A stretch of 64,000 bases of DNA from Bacteroidales bacterium (GTDB lineage: Bacteria; Bacteroidota; Bacteroidia; Bacteroidales; JAGOPY01). Position numbers and translations under genes: made by a program. Location: NCBI GenBank assembly GCA_017991835.1, contig JAGOPY010000002.1:124001-188000 (forward strand). The letters are read 5' to 3'. The notes beneath the pieces are model-generated. The model was not told the origin of the DNA. It did no database searches and saw only the letters and a program-made list of their open reading frames with translations. Each line of letters begins with the position of its first letter. Position 1 is the stretch's first letter. Below are positions 35,866 to 43,407 of this stretch, one piece after another.

Positions 35866-36609
35866 TCAGTCTTCAAGCTGATCGACATATTCATCCGGAA
35901 TTTCCATATTATGATAGACATTCTGGACATCATCGTCTTCTTCAAAAACCTCGATGGCCTTCAAGATTTTCTTGGTCTCCTCCAGGCCAAGTTTCTTGTA
36001 ATCATTGGGGATTCTTTGCAACCTGGCGTTTTCGGCCACAATCTTCAGTTCTTCCATCTTTTTCTGCATCTTGCCGAAATCATCCATAGCCGTAGTGATC
36101 GTAATATAATCACCGTCATCGGAAATATCTTCGGCGCCGGCGTCGATCAATTCCAGTTCATGATCATCGGGATTATAATTCTCTTTGGGGATGGAAAAAA
36201 CCCCTTTGCGTTCGAACAGGAAGCTCAGTGAACCGTTGGTACCCAGGTTTCCGTTGTATTTATTGAAGATGGAGCGGATATTGCTGACGGAACGCTGCTG
36301 GTTATCGGTAGTACATTCAATAAAAACAGCCACGGCATTGGGAAGGTACCCTTCGAAGGTCACTTCAAAGAAACTGGCGGCGTCTTTATTTCCACCTTTG
36401 ACAGCCCTTTCGATATTATCCTTGGGCATACTGACTCCCTTGGCATTCTGGATGACCAGCCTGAGCCGGGCATTGTGGTCGGGATCGGGGCCGCCTTCTT
36501 TTACGGCAACCTGGATTTCTTTTACGAGCTTGGAGAAAATCTTGGAGCGCTTGGCATCTGCTGCCCCTTTCTTGTGCTTGATCGTAGACCATTTATTGTG
36601 TCCGGACAT
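35866..36609 (-). CDS. YebC/TACO1-family translation and regulatory factor
   Basis: A 247-residue protein, the normal YebC length, beginning MSGHNKWSTIKHKKGAADAK. Family stretches 'RSKIFSKLVKEI', 'GGPDPDHNARLRLVIQNAK' and 'MPKDNIERAVK' are all present. Members have been described as DNA-binding regulators and, more recently, as ribosome-associated factors that help translate proline-rich stretches. It appears to be a single-gene unit. The gap upstream (36610-37082) holds a long hairpin and a word repeat. Confidence 0.94.
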   Translation of the reverse strand: MSGHNKWSTIKHKKGAADAKRSKIFSKLVKEIQVAVKEGGPDPDHNARLRLVIQNAKGVSMPKDNIERAVKGGNKDAASFFEVTFEGYLPNAVAVFIECTTDNQQRSVSNIRSIFNKYNGNLGTNGSLSFLFERKGVFSIPKENYNPDDHELELIDAGAEDISDDGDYITITTAMDDFGKMQKKMEELKIVAENARLQRIPNDYKKLGLEETKKILKAIEVFEEDDDVQNVYHNMEIPDEYVDQLED

Positions 36610-36815
36610 ACGCTGGGAATTTTGAGTTTTGAGTTTTAAATTTTAATTTATTGGTATTAAATACTTTACCCTAAAATGTTGCGGGTTGTAAAATTAGGAA
36701 AATTTTCTGAACAAAAAAGCCAATGATAATTAAAGACATTGGATTGGTAATAAAAGAAAGTGCGTGTATCAAAAGTCTGATATTTCGAATTGATAGCCTG
36801 ACAATAGTTTGTGCT

Positions 36816-36877
36816 CCAACGACTAAAGCCGTTGGTTCCAAGGAGTTGCAATTGGAACCGACGGCTTTAGTCGTCGG
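36816..36877. repeat. long inverted repeat (26-base arms, 10-base loop)
   Basis: Left arm 36816-36841 and right arm 36852-36877 pair over 26 bases with two mismatches; the core is CGACTAAAGCCGT on the left and ACGGCTTTAGTCG on the right. A third partial copy (GAACCGACGGC) follows at about 36894. It lies between yebC and the GIN-domain gene. No T-tract is seen, so a REP-like or small mobile repeat is more likely than a classic terminator. Confidence 0.75.
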
Positions 36878-36956
36878 AAGGAAAACCCATCCAGAACCGA
36901 CGGCCTCAAATCCCTACCATACTGGCACTCTTATGGAGTTCAGAGGAATTTTAACT

Positions 36957-37084
36957 TTGGAACACTGGAACACTGGAACACTGGAACCTGGAACCTGGAA
37001 CCTGGAACCCGAAACCTGGAACCTGGAACCCTGGAACCCTGGAACACAGGAACCCGGAACCTGGAACCCTGGAACCTGGAACCT
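36957..37084. repeat. short-word repeat, GGAACCTGGAACCTG family
   Basis: About twelve imperfect 7-10 base words (GGAACACT, GGAACCTG, GGAACCCT, GGAACACA) run right up to the stop codon of the GIN-domain gene. Same family as 12615-12719, opposite orientation. Confidence 0.8.
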
Positions 37085-38633
37085 AGAAACACACCAGCGT
37101 GATCCCGGCTCCCCAGGGATACAGTTCCGGTCCTTTCCCTTCCCTGAACATCGAATTAAGCGAATAACTGGCCCAGAAGTTCAGGAAATTCCATCCGATC
37201 CGGGCAGTTGCATCGAATTTGAAAGGTTGCAGGAAATAATCGTCGTAAACTCTGGTTTTGTGCTGTTCCGGTGAAATAGCCGTGAAAACGGTTTCATACA
37301 TCCCGGTTGCGGGATTGTATTGTGTTACGTCGAATTCGGCATTTAAATCCTCATAGTATTTTTTGGTATGCGATGAAAGCCTGGCTCCGATCACGACTCC
37401 GACGTTGATATGAAACCCGTTGTTATGATAAACGGGAGCGGTCTGGAATTCGAACAGGACAGGCAACGTCAGGTACATAGCTGAAAGTTTTGATTTCCGA
37501 ATCTCAATGCCTTTGTCGATATAGCCGACCAGGAATGATGAATCGACGCTCAAGCGGGTTGGCCGCAGGAACCGGTAGTCGTTGAATCCCAGGCCAAGGC
37601 CGGTGACAATGCCCCACTTCTGGTTTTTAGACAAAGGGATATTTTGTTCGAAGAAGTTTAGGTTGACGGCGATGGATTTTTCCATGCGCAGGTCGAGGTA
37701 TTCATACTCCCGCGGGAGGTTCATGCTAAACTCGGGAGTCACAAAGCCGTTCAGTCCGATATCCACGCCGGCCCAATGGCCGTTGAATTTGGGCCATTTG
37801 TGGTGTCTTGTTTTGACATTGCCATCATCATCAATAATGATCACCCTGTTACCGACCTTCACTTTGACTGAATCATCGCCTTCAGAAATTATCACGCTGG
37901 TTCCCGGCACTTTGATATAGGTGGTGTCGCCGTCATCATCCACTTCAACGATGGACTTGGTGTCATTGCCGGCCCAGTTTCCGTCATCCGAATAGATTTT
38001 GCCCGCGCCGCTGGATTCCCCGGTTAGTTCGCCGGCGGAAACTTTTACTGTTCCGGCCCCGCTGACTTCAGCATCGGTAGTGACTGTTTTCAGGTCAAAG
38101 GCATTGAGTGTGCCGGCTCCGCTGACCACCGTGCTATGCCGTTCCGCTTTACCCGCCAGTTCAAGGTCTGCCGCTCCCGATACATCAGAGCTGAGGGTTT
38201 TGACATCGAGCGACAAATCGACGGATGCCGCTCCGGACACTTCCAGCGACATCATCTCTTCTTTGAATGTCCCTTCATTCTCAACATCCGCAGCTCCATG
38301 AGCTTCCAGCCGGGTCAGGGAAGGCATGGTAATGTAAACATTAAGTACGGGGTTATTGCTGATCCCTTTGCCTGTGACGCTTAGTTTATTATCTTTCACT
38401 TCGGTAGCGATTTTCCCGATATCCTTTTGCCGGGCTTCGACCTCTACTTTCTGTGGAGTTCCCGGAACCAGGATAAATTGAAAGGCGCCCCCGGCGTCAA
38501 TCTGATTAAAAGCCGGAAGATCGCGGGTTTCCCTGACGATCTCTTTCTGGCTGAAGGCTGTTGTTGTGATCATGAACAAAATGCTGATAAGCACTCCCAA
38601 AAATGATCCTCTTAAATTGTGCATCGTTTTCAT
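37083..38633 (-). CDS. GIN-domain (DUF2807) protein with C-terminal outer-membrane barrel
   Basis: A 516-residue secreted protein. Signal peptide about 1-29 (ending TAFSQ). Residues about 38-220 form a head GIN domain: 'FNQIDAGGAFQFILVPG', then repeated 'VSGAASVDLSL', 'VSGAADLELAG', 'VSGAGTLNAF', 'VSGAGTVKVS' turns of a beta-helix-like structure. A link (about 225-280) is acidic, and the C-terminal 200 residues look like a porin-family outer-membrane barrel ending in 'GAGITLVCF'. Function unknown. It follows the sigma/anti-sigma pair by 63 bases on the same strand and could be their target or part of their operon. Confidence 0.85.
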   Translation of the reverse strand: MKTMHNLRGSFLGVLISILFMITTTAFSQKEIVRETRDLPAFNQIDAGGAFQFILVPGTPQKVEVEARQKDIGKIATEVKDNKLSVTGKGISNNPVLNVYITMPSLTRLEAHGAADVENEGTFKEEMMSLEVSGAASVDLSLDVKTLSSDVSGAADLELAGKAERHSTVVSGAGTLNAFDLKTVTTDAEVSGAGTVKVSAGELTGESSGAGKIYSDDGNWAGNDTKSIVEVDDDGDTTYIKVPGTSVIISEGDDSVKVKVGNRVIIIDDDGNVKTRHHKWPKFNGHWAGVDIGLNGFVTPEFSMNLPREYEYLDLRMEKSIAVNLNFFEQNIPLSKNQKWGIVTGLGLGFNDYRFLRPTRLSVDSSFLVGYIDKGIEIRKSKLSAMYLTLPVLFEFQTAPVYHNNGFHINVGVVIGARLSSHTKKYYEDLNAEFDVTQYNPATGMYETVFTAISPEQHKTRVYDDYFLQPFKFDATARIGWNFLNFWASYSLNSMFREGKGPELYPWGAGITLVCF

Positions 38634-38696
38634 ATAATAAAGATTATTAGTTTTTTTCCTGTGACGGGCAGGGTAATGAAAATGTTACAGGCAATA

Positions 38697-39746
38697 TTAT
38701 TCTTTATCCAGATGTTTGGATAACAAGAGTTTATCCTGCTCAACAAGGGCATAGGACAACACATTTCCATCCTGATCTTTATGGACATACAGCGCCAGGT
38801 CGCGGTCGGAGATTCTGTTGTATCCATTCACTCCGGCCTGCGCGATCGCCCATAGATTGAGATCAGTTTCCGAAAGCCTTTCGAGGGTAGGATTTTCGCG
38901 GAAGGCATCGCGGGCCTTGCCGAAGAGATTGGAGACCACGCTGGCCAGGAGTCCTTTTTCTTCAGTTTCCGGCATTATATTTTCAGGTAAGGGGTGATAA
39001 TCAAGCGAAGCCTGGAGCAATACGGGGTTTTGATCAATAGCAATATTGTGGGTTAGGAGCGGGGTCAGGAATTGAGACTCCATCCGGGCACGGTGAGATG
39101 GAGTCTCCTTGATTTGAGATGGAGTCTCTGGAAGGGCAGATGGAGTCTCCTTGATTTGAGATGGAGTCTCCTTGATCCGAGATGGAGTCTCGGCCAGGGC
39201 AGATGGAGTCTCATCGGGAACCAGTTCCTCCGGCAAAGGTTCCGGCCAAAAACGGGATACGGTCATTAATAACAATACGGCTGCAGCCGCTGTGGCTATC
39301 CAGCCTATCCTTGTCATCGACAACACCACACCCTTCTTTTTTAACTTTCCCTTACCTGTATATTTAATGGAATGATCCGGATTTTGAATGGTCATCCCAA
39401 ACAGCTTCCGGTCGTATTCAAACGCAGGATTATTTGAAATAAAAGATTCGAGCTCGGCTTCTTCATCGGCTGCCAGCAACCCTTCCAGGTCCCGGACCAG
39501 CCATTCGTCGATATTAGTTTCCCCGATATGCATCGTGGGAGTAACCCTTTTTTTTAACCTCCTGCGCAGATTTGCATTGGTCAGATCATCGGGGGGCAGG
39601 GGTGAAGCATCATAGCTGTCGAGCAAATAGCGCAGATCGGGATTGGCCTCAAGAAAATCCGCAAGCTCGCTCTCCATGGCTGAGGATAACCGGCCCTCTG
39701 CATGGTCGAGAAAATATTGCTCGTAATTGTCCCTCGTGATTTTCAT
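38697..39746 (-). CDS. transmembrane anti-sigma-factor-like protein with ETPS heptad repeat
   Basis: A 349-residue protein. Residues 1-145 are cytoplasmic, with two similar short segments ('YFLDHAEGRLSSAMESELADF' and 'LVRDLEGLLAADEEAELESF') such as are seen in zinc-less anti-sigma factors of Bacteroidota. A single membrane span lies at about 147-166. Outside it, residues 179-220 hold six perfect-period heptads (ETPSALA, ETPSRIK, ETPSQIK, ETPSALP, ETPSQIK, ETPSHRA), encoded by a 21-base DNA repeat. The remaining C-terminal part has no recognised domain. The ATG directly abuts the stop of the sigma factor gene. Inference: it holds the sigma factor at the membrane until an envelope signal arrives. 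Confidence 0.8.
   Translation of the reverse strand: MKITRDNYEQYFLDHAEGRLSSAMESELADFLEANPDLRYLLDSYDASPLPPDDLTNANLRRRLKKRVTPTMHIGETNIDEWLVRDLEGLLAADEEAELESFISNNPAFEYDRKLFGMTIQNPDHSIKYTGKGKLKKKGVVLSMTRIGWIATAAAAVLLLMTVSRFWPEPLPEELVPDETPSALAETPSRIKETPSQIKETPSALPETPSQIKETPSHRARMESQFLTPLLTHNIAIDQNPVLLQASLDYHPLPENIMPETEEKGLLASVVSNLFGKARDAFRENPTLERLSETDLNLWAIAQAGVNGYNRISDRDLALYVHKDQDGNVLSYALVEQDKLLLSKHLDKE
39074..39213. repeat. in-frame 21-base repeat built on GAGATGGAGTCTC
   Basis: The 13-base word GAGATGGAGTCTC recurs with 21-base period and encodes the ETPS heptads of the anti-sigma factor on the minus strand. One more copy (GAGACTCCATCC, 39074-39085) is inverted relative to the others. The same word, in both orientations, forms a non-coding array at 19810-19937. 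Confidence 0.85.
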
Positions 39747-40232
39747 CTAAACCAAATTTTCTATGCTGACCAGATAATTCTTCAAAGCCATACGGCCCCG
39801 GAAAATATAAACCTTCACCTGCGATTCGTTCAATCCTGTGATCTGCCCTATTTCTTCATAATTGTAACCTTCATAATCCCGCAGCAGGATGACCGACTTC
39901 TGGATTTCCGGCAACCGATCCAGCGCTTCATCCAGCACCTGTTTCACATCATTGTAATGGCCGGAATCCATTTGCCCGTAATCGTAACCCTCGGCCATCC
40001 GCTCCATCCGTTTCTCCCTGCGCGTATAATCGATCATCCGGTTATAAGCCGATGTAAAAAGATAGGATTTGGCGCTGGATGCTTTCACTTCCCTGAATTT
40101 CATCCACATCTTCTCAAATGCATCCTGAACAATATCCATCGCTGCCTCTTCATCCCTGATATTCTTCAGGATGAAACGGTACACCCCGTCGGAGTGCTGA
40201 TCCACACATTGATTGTATTCGTTTACAGTCAT
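39747..40232 (-). CDS. ECF-type RNA polymerase sigma factor
   Basis: A 161-residue sigma-70 family protein with only regions 2 and 4. Region 2: 'HSDGVYRFILKNIRDEEAAMDIVQDAFEKMWMKF' and 'AKSYLFTSAYNRMIDYTRREKR'. Region 4: 'LDRLPEIQKSVILLRDYEGYNYEEIGQITGLNESQVKVYIFRGR', a normal helix-turn-helix. It should direct RNA polymerase to a small set of envelope-stress or surface genes. Its stop abuts the anti-sigma gene start, the classic paired arrangement, and it has its own candidate promoter. Confidence 0.92.
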   Translation of the reverse strand: MTVNEYNQCVDQHSDGVYRFILKNIRDEEAAMDIVQDAFEKMWMKFREVKASSAKSYLFTSAYNRMIDYTRREKRMERMAEGYDYGQMDSGHYNDVKQVLDEALDRLPEIQKSVILLRDYEGYNYEEIGQITGLNESQVKVYIFRGRMALKNYLVSIENLV

Positions 40233-40251
40233 GCTGCAGCTTTGAATTCCA

Positions 40252-40259
40252 CAAAGTTA
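40252..40259 (-). promoter_or_regulatory. candidate -7 box of the sigma factor operon
   Basis: Minus strand TAACTTTG, perfect TAnnTTTG, 19 bases before the ATG; a TTTC lies 22 bases further upstream (40282-40285). A short leader is implied. Confidence 0.5.
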
Positions 40260-40287
40260 TGCATAAGACGGTTCAGGAAATGAAAAG

Positions 40288-42834
40288 TTACAACAGGATG
40301 ATCTTTTCTGATTTCAGCAATTTGTCGTGATCTGATACCGTGACCAGGTAGATACCGGCAGGGATTTCGTTGGTTGTAATGGAGGTCCGGGTCTCACCCT
40401 CCGGTTTGGTTGTCGAAAAGATCGTTTTGCCATCGGATGAAATGAGCCGGATAGCTAGGGTTTTATCTTGAAGAGATGATGATGTAATTACTTTTATGTG
40501 TGATTCTGAATGACTTATGATGATCTCATTTTCCTGCCGGGCTGTGATGGGTTGGCTGACAGCTAACGGGTATTGGAATTCAAAGGCGCCCATGTCGATC
40601 CGGTCGTTCACGATGCGGGGATTGCCGTTAAGATCGGTTTCGGGGAGATGCAAACCGGTAGTATCGGGCCTGCCGGCTTCGATGCAGGGAGAGTTCCAGT
40701 TGAGGGAATAATCACCGTTTTCAGGATCCAAAAACTCCGGGTACTGAATGATGTTGCCCTCCTGCCAGTAACGTTTGGCATAATATCCTTGCAGTACAAT
40801 CGAGTTTTCCCCGCCCTGGATATCGGAATAATTCGTGTAGAAGCGGATGTAATCTTTTGTGTTACTGGCAAACACATGAATCAAATCGTCGTAAGGGACA
40901 TTGGTGTTCCAGAATATATTATTGACAGAATATAGCTTGGCTATCCAATACTGGTACAGTGCCGATCCGGATAATGCCTGATTGTCGGAAAATACACAAT
41001 TTGTGATATTAACGATATTATCTCCTATCATATAGCATCCTCCGCCTTCTTCACCGGATATATTTCCGATAAAGGTGCAATTAACTATATCGGGTACCTC
41101 CTCGTTGAAGTACATCCCGCCGCCACTGCTAACAGATGTGTTGGCTATAAAACTGCATTTCACAAGATCAATCTGGTCTGAACTTGAACTAAGGCCACCT
41201 CCTACGCCACCGCTGTAATTTTCCTTGAAAAGGCAATTATACAATTCCAGAGGAGCATCGGTATTCCCTAAATGATTATGCGCATGCATACCTCCACCGA
41301 TCTTCGTAGCTGAATTCTGAATAAAATCACAATTGGTAAAATGCATATCGTAGGTGCCATCGAGGTAAACGCCACCCCCAAAATTCGGTGTTGAGTTAGA
41401 AATGAAAGAACAACTATCGATGATCCCGTCCGACGAGTTAAGATACATGCCACCACCGGAAACCTGGTCCATCCATTGGGCTCCCAGCACATTATCCACA
41501 TAGCCATTCTTTATTGTGAGCCCGGATAAAGTGAAACTGTGTCTCAATAATCCATAAAAAACCCTGCAGATGGAATCCCCGTCAAGGATCGCTTCACCCG
41601 GCTGGACCCCTTTTATTATAACATTATCTTTTATGATCACCGGGAAAGCGGAATCGCTTTCACTGAGTGAATAATGTCCCGGCAATACCCAGAGCGTATT
41701 CGTTTCATCCGCATTGCTTCTAATCTTTCTCAGGGCATAATCAAAGGATCGCAAAGGGCTTTGCGGGGTTAAACCATCATTCAGATCCGACCCGGAGTCC
41801 GATATGTAAAGATCAGTATCAGATTGTTCGATTATGGCATGCTGGACTCCCTGGAAGAAAGTGATTTTACTCAAAGGATAGGCATGGTAGCTGTCGGGAG
41901 TGACCACGGTGAAGGTATCCAGCCAGATACTTGTACTGCCTTCCCCTTCATAATATAGGTCATGCACAAAACTGCCCCTGTTCATGTAAACCTGGTTACT
42001 TAGAGCGGGCCAGCCCCAGTATCCCAGTTCAGAGTCGCTAAGTCCGACACCTCCACAAACACTTCCCCTGTTGTAACAGATTTTGCAATTGTCAAGTACC
42101 AGGGTCAGGGATCCTACAAGCAAAATACCTCCTACCGTGCCCCCCACATTATTCGTCACTATAAGGTCCTCAAAAAAAGGGTAACTGTAATTTGGATTCC
42201 ATGCAAAAGCAATTCCTCCTGCTTCACCGGATGAATTATGAGTTACCTGTAAATTATAGAAATAGGGAACCGATGAAAGGCAGGTAATCCCGCCGGCGTA
42301 ATATTTGGCACTGTTGTAACGGATCATGCAGTTTTTAACATCGATCCACCCGTCGTCAATAAAAATCCCGCCTCCTTCGTAGGCGTAATTGTTTTCGATC
42401 CGGCAGTGGTTGATCAGAACGTTATCCGACTGGTAAACATAAATAGCCCCGCCGCTTCCCGAATTCTTTTTGCCATGGGTCAGGATGCAATACTGCAAAT
42501 TCGACACTCCAAGCCCCGCATTGGTCTGGTAAAATTCAAGGCCCTGCCAACCGATAATGGGGTCGGCAGCGGTAAAGAGGATGGAATCCGTTTCGGTACC
42601 GGTAGCGTCAAGCCTGCCATTGACGGTCAGTTTGTACAGATCGTCAAAGAAGACCTCTACGCCAGGTTCAATGTAAAGCACCCTGTCGTAGATAACGGTG
42701 ATATCGCCCTGGACATGGAACGGGGATTGGCTGGCATGCCAGGTGCCGTAAACTTCGCCACCCGGAATGATTGTCTGACCATAGATAGATAAGGCAAGCA
42801 AGGATAAAATGATAGATAGGAAATGGTTTCTCAT
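40288..42834 (-). CDS. T9SS-secreted parallel beta-helix protein
   Basis: An 848-residue secreted protein with a signal peptide (about 1-19, ending IYGQT). Two beta-helix regions are visible: residues about 90-290 ('NVLINHCRIENNYAYEGGGIFID', 'GGITCLSSVPYF') and about 350-640, the second introduced by 'LYISDSGSDLNDGLTPQSPL', typical of the choice-of-anchor/DUF1565 family, and followed by repeated 'NCTFIGNISGEEGGG' turns. 'DLNGNPRIVNDRIDMGAFEFQ' closes the helix. The C-terminus is a T9SS type A-like sorting domain with 'IPAGIYLVTVSDHDKLLKSEKIILL'. Such folds are common in carbohydrate-binding or polysaccharide-lyase proteins, but no catalytic motif is recognised. Confidence 0.85.
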   Translation of the reverse strand: MRNHFLSIILSLLALSIYGQTIIPGGEVYGTWHASQSPFHVQGDITVIYDRVLYIEPGVEVFFDDLYKLTVNGRLDATGTETDSILFTAADPIIGWQGLEFYQTNAGLGVSNLQYCILTHGKKNSGSGGAIYVYQSDNVLINHCRIENNYAYEGGGIFIDDGWIDVKNCMIRYNSAKYYAGGITCLSSVPYFYNLQVTHNSSGEAGGIAFAWNPNYSYPFFEDLIVTNNVGGTVGGILLVGSLTLVLDNCKICYNRGSVCGGVGLSDSELGYWGWPALSNQVYMNRGSFVHDLYYEGEGSTSIWLDTFTVVTPDSYHAYPLSKITFFQGVQHAIIEQSDTDLYISDSGSDLNDGLTPQSPLRSFDYALRKIRSNADETNTLWVLPGHYSLSESDSAFPVIIKDNVIIKGVQPGEAILDGDSICRVFYGLLRHSFTLSGLTIKNGYVDNVLGAQWMDQVSGGGMYLNSSDGIIDSCSFISNSTPNFGGGVYLDGTYDMHFTNCDFIQNSATKIGGGMHAHNHLGNTDAPLELYNCLFKENYSGGVGGGLSSSSDQIDLVKCSFIANTSVSSGGGMYFNEEVPDIVNCTFIGNISGEEGGGCYMIGDNIVNITNCVFSDNQALSGSALYQYWIAKLYSVNNIFWNTNVPYDDLIHVFASNTKDYIRFYTNYSDIQGGENSIVLQGYYAKRYWQEGNIIQYPEFLDPENGDYSLNWNSPCIEAGRPDTTGLHLPETDLNGNPRIVNDRIDMGAFEFQYPLAVSQPITARQENEIIISHSESHIKVITSSSLQDKTLAIRLISSDGKTIFSTTKPEGETRTSITTNEIPAGIYLVTVSDHDKLLKSEKIILL

Positions 42835-42982
42835 TTTTTCCGGATTGATGCTTTTGGTTTACACCGGATAAAGATACCGAAAATATCGGAACAGGGAAAA
42901 TGTTTGTGATGATTTTCTATTTCTTCGCGTCTTCTTCCTGGTTCTTCGTGAAATAATTATCTCAAAATCAATTAATACCATA

Positions 42983-43309
42983 TCCCCTACGGGGAATTAG
43001 CCGAAAACCGCCGTCTTTTCTACAATAGCTGATCCGCTACGCGGAAGGGTTTTCACACATCCATGCCTTTGCTGCATAAGCTGATCCGCTACGCGGAAGG
43101 GTTTTCACACATCCATACCTTTGCTGCATAAGCTGATCCGCTGCGCGGAAGGGTTTTCACACATCCATACCTTTGCTGCATAAGCTGATCCGCTGCGCGG
43201 AAGGGTTTTCACACATCCATGCCTTAGCTGCATTAGCTGATCCGCTACGCGGAAGGGTTTTCACACATCCATGCCTTTGCTGCATAAGCTGATCCGCTAC
43301 GCGGAAGGG
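42983..43309. repeat. 52-base tandem array with a hairpin in each unit
   Basis: Five full units and one partial unit start at 43027, 43079, 43131, 43183, 43235 and 43287, an exact 52-base period with few substitutions. Each unit begins AGCTGATCCGCTACGCGGAA, whose TCCGC-TAC-GCGGA can fold into a 5-bp hairpin with a TAC loop. Just upstream, TCCCC-TAC-GGGGA (42983-42995) has the same design. There are no variable spacers, so this is not CRISPR. It lies in the 573-base spacer between the beta-helix gene and lepA. Confidence 0.88.
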
Positions 43310-43324
43310 GATCATACAAGAGAA

Positions 43325-43405
43325 ATTGGGCCTGTTTACTGCCTTCTGCTTACCGCCAACTGCCAACTGAATACTGCCTGCTGCCGACTGCCGACTGTCT
43401 ACTGC
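43325..43405. repeat. short-word repeat, ACTGCC family
   Basis: Imperfect copies of ACTGCC, ACTGCCG and ACTGCCA words fill the gap up to the lepA stop codon. Related words (GCAGTCGGCAG) occur after rel at 52427. The rest of the spacer 42835-42982 shows no recognised feature. Confidence 0.6.
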
Positions 43406-43407
43406 GA

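Noticed and set aside
43027..43309. CRISPR array
   Set aside because: The 52-base units are tandem with no unique spacers, and no cas genes are present.
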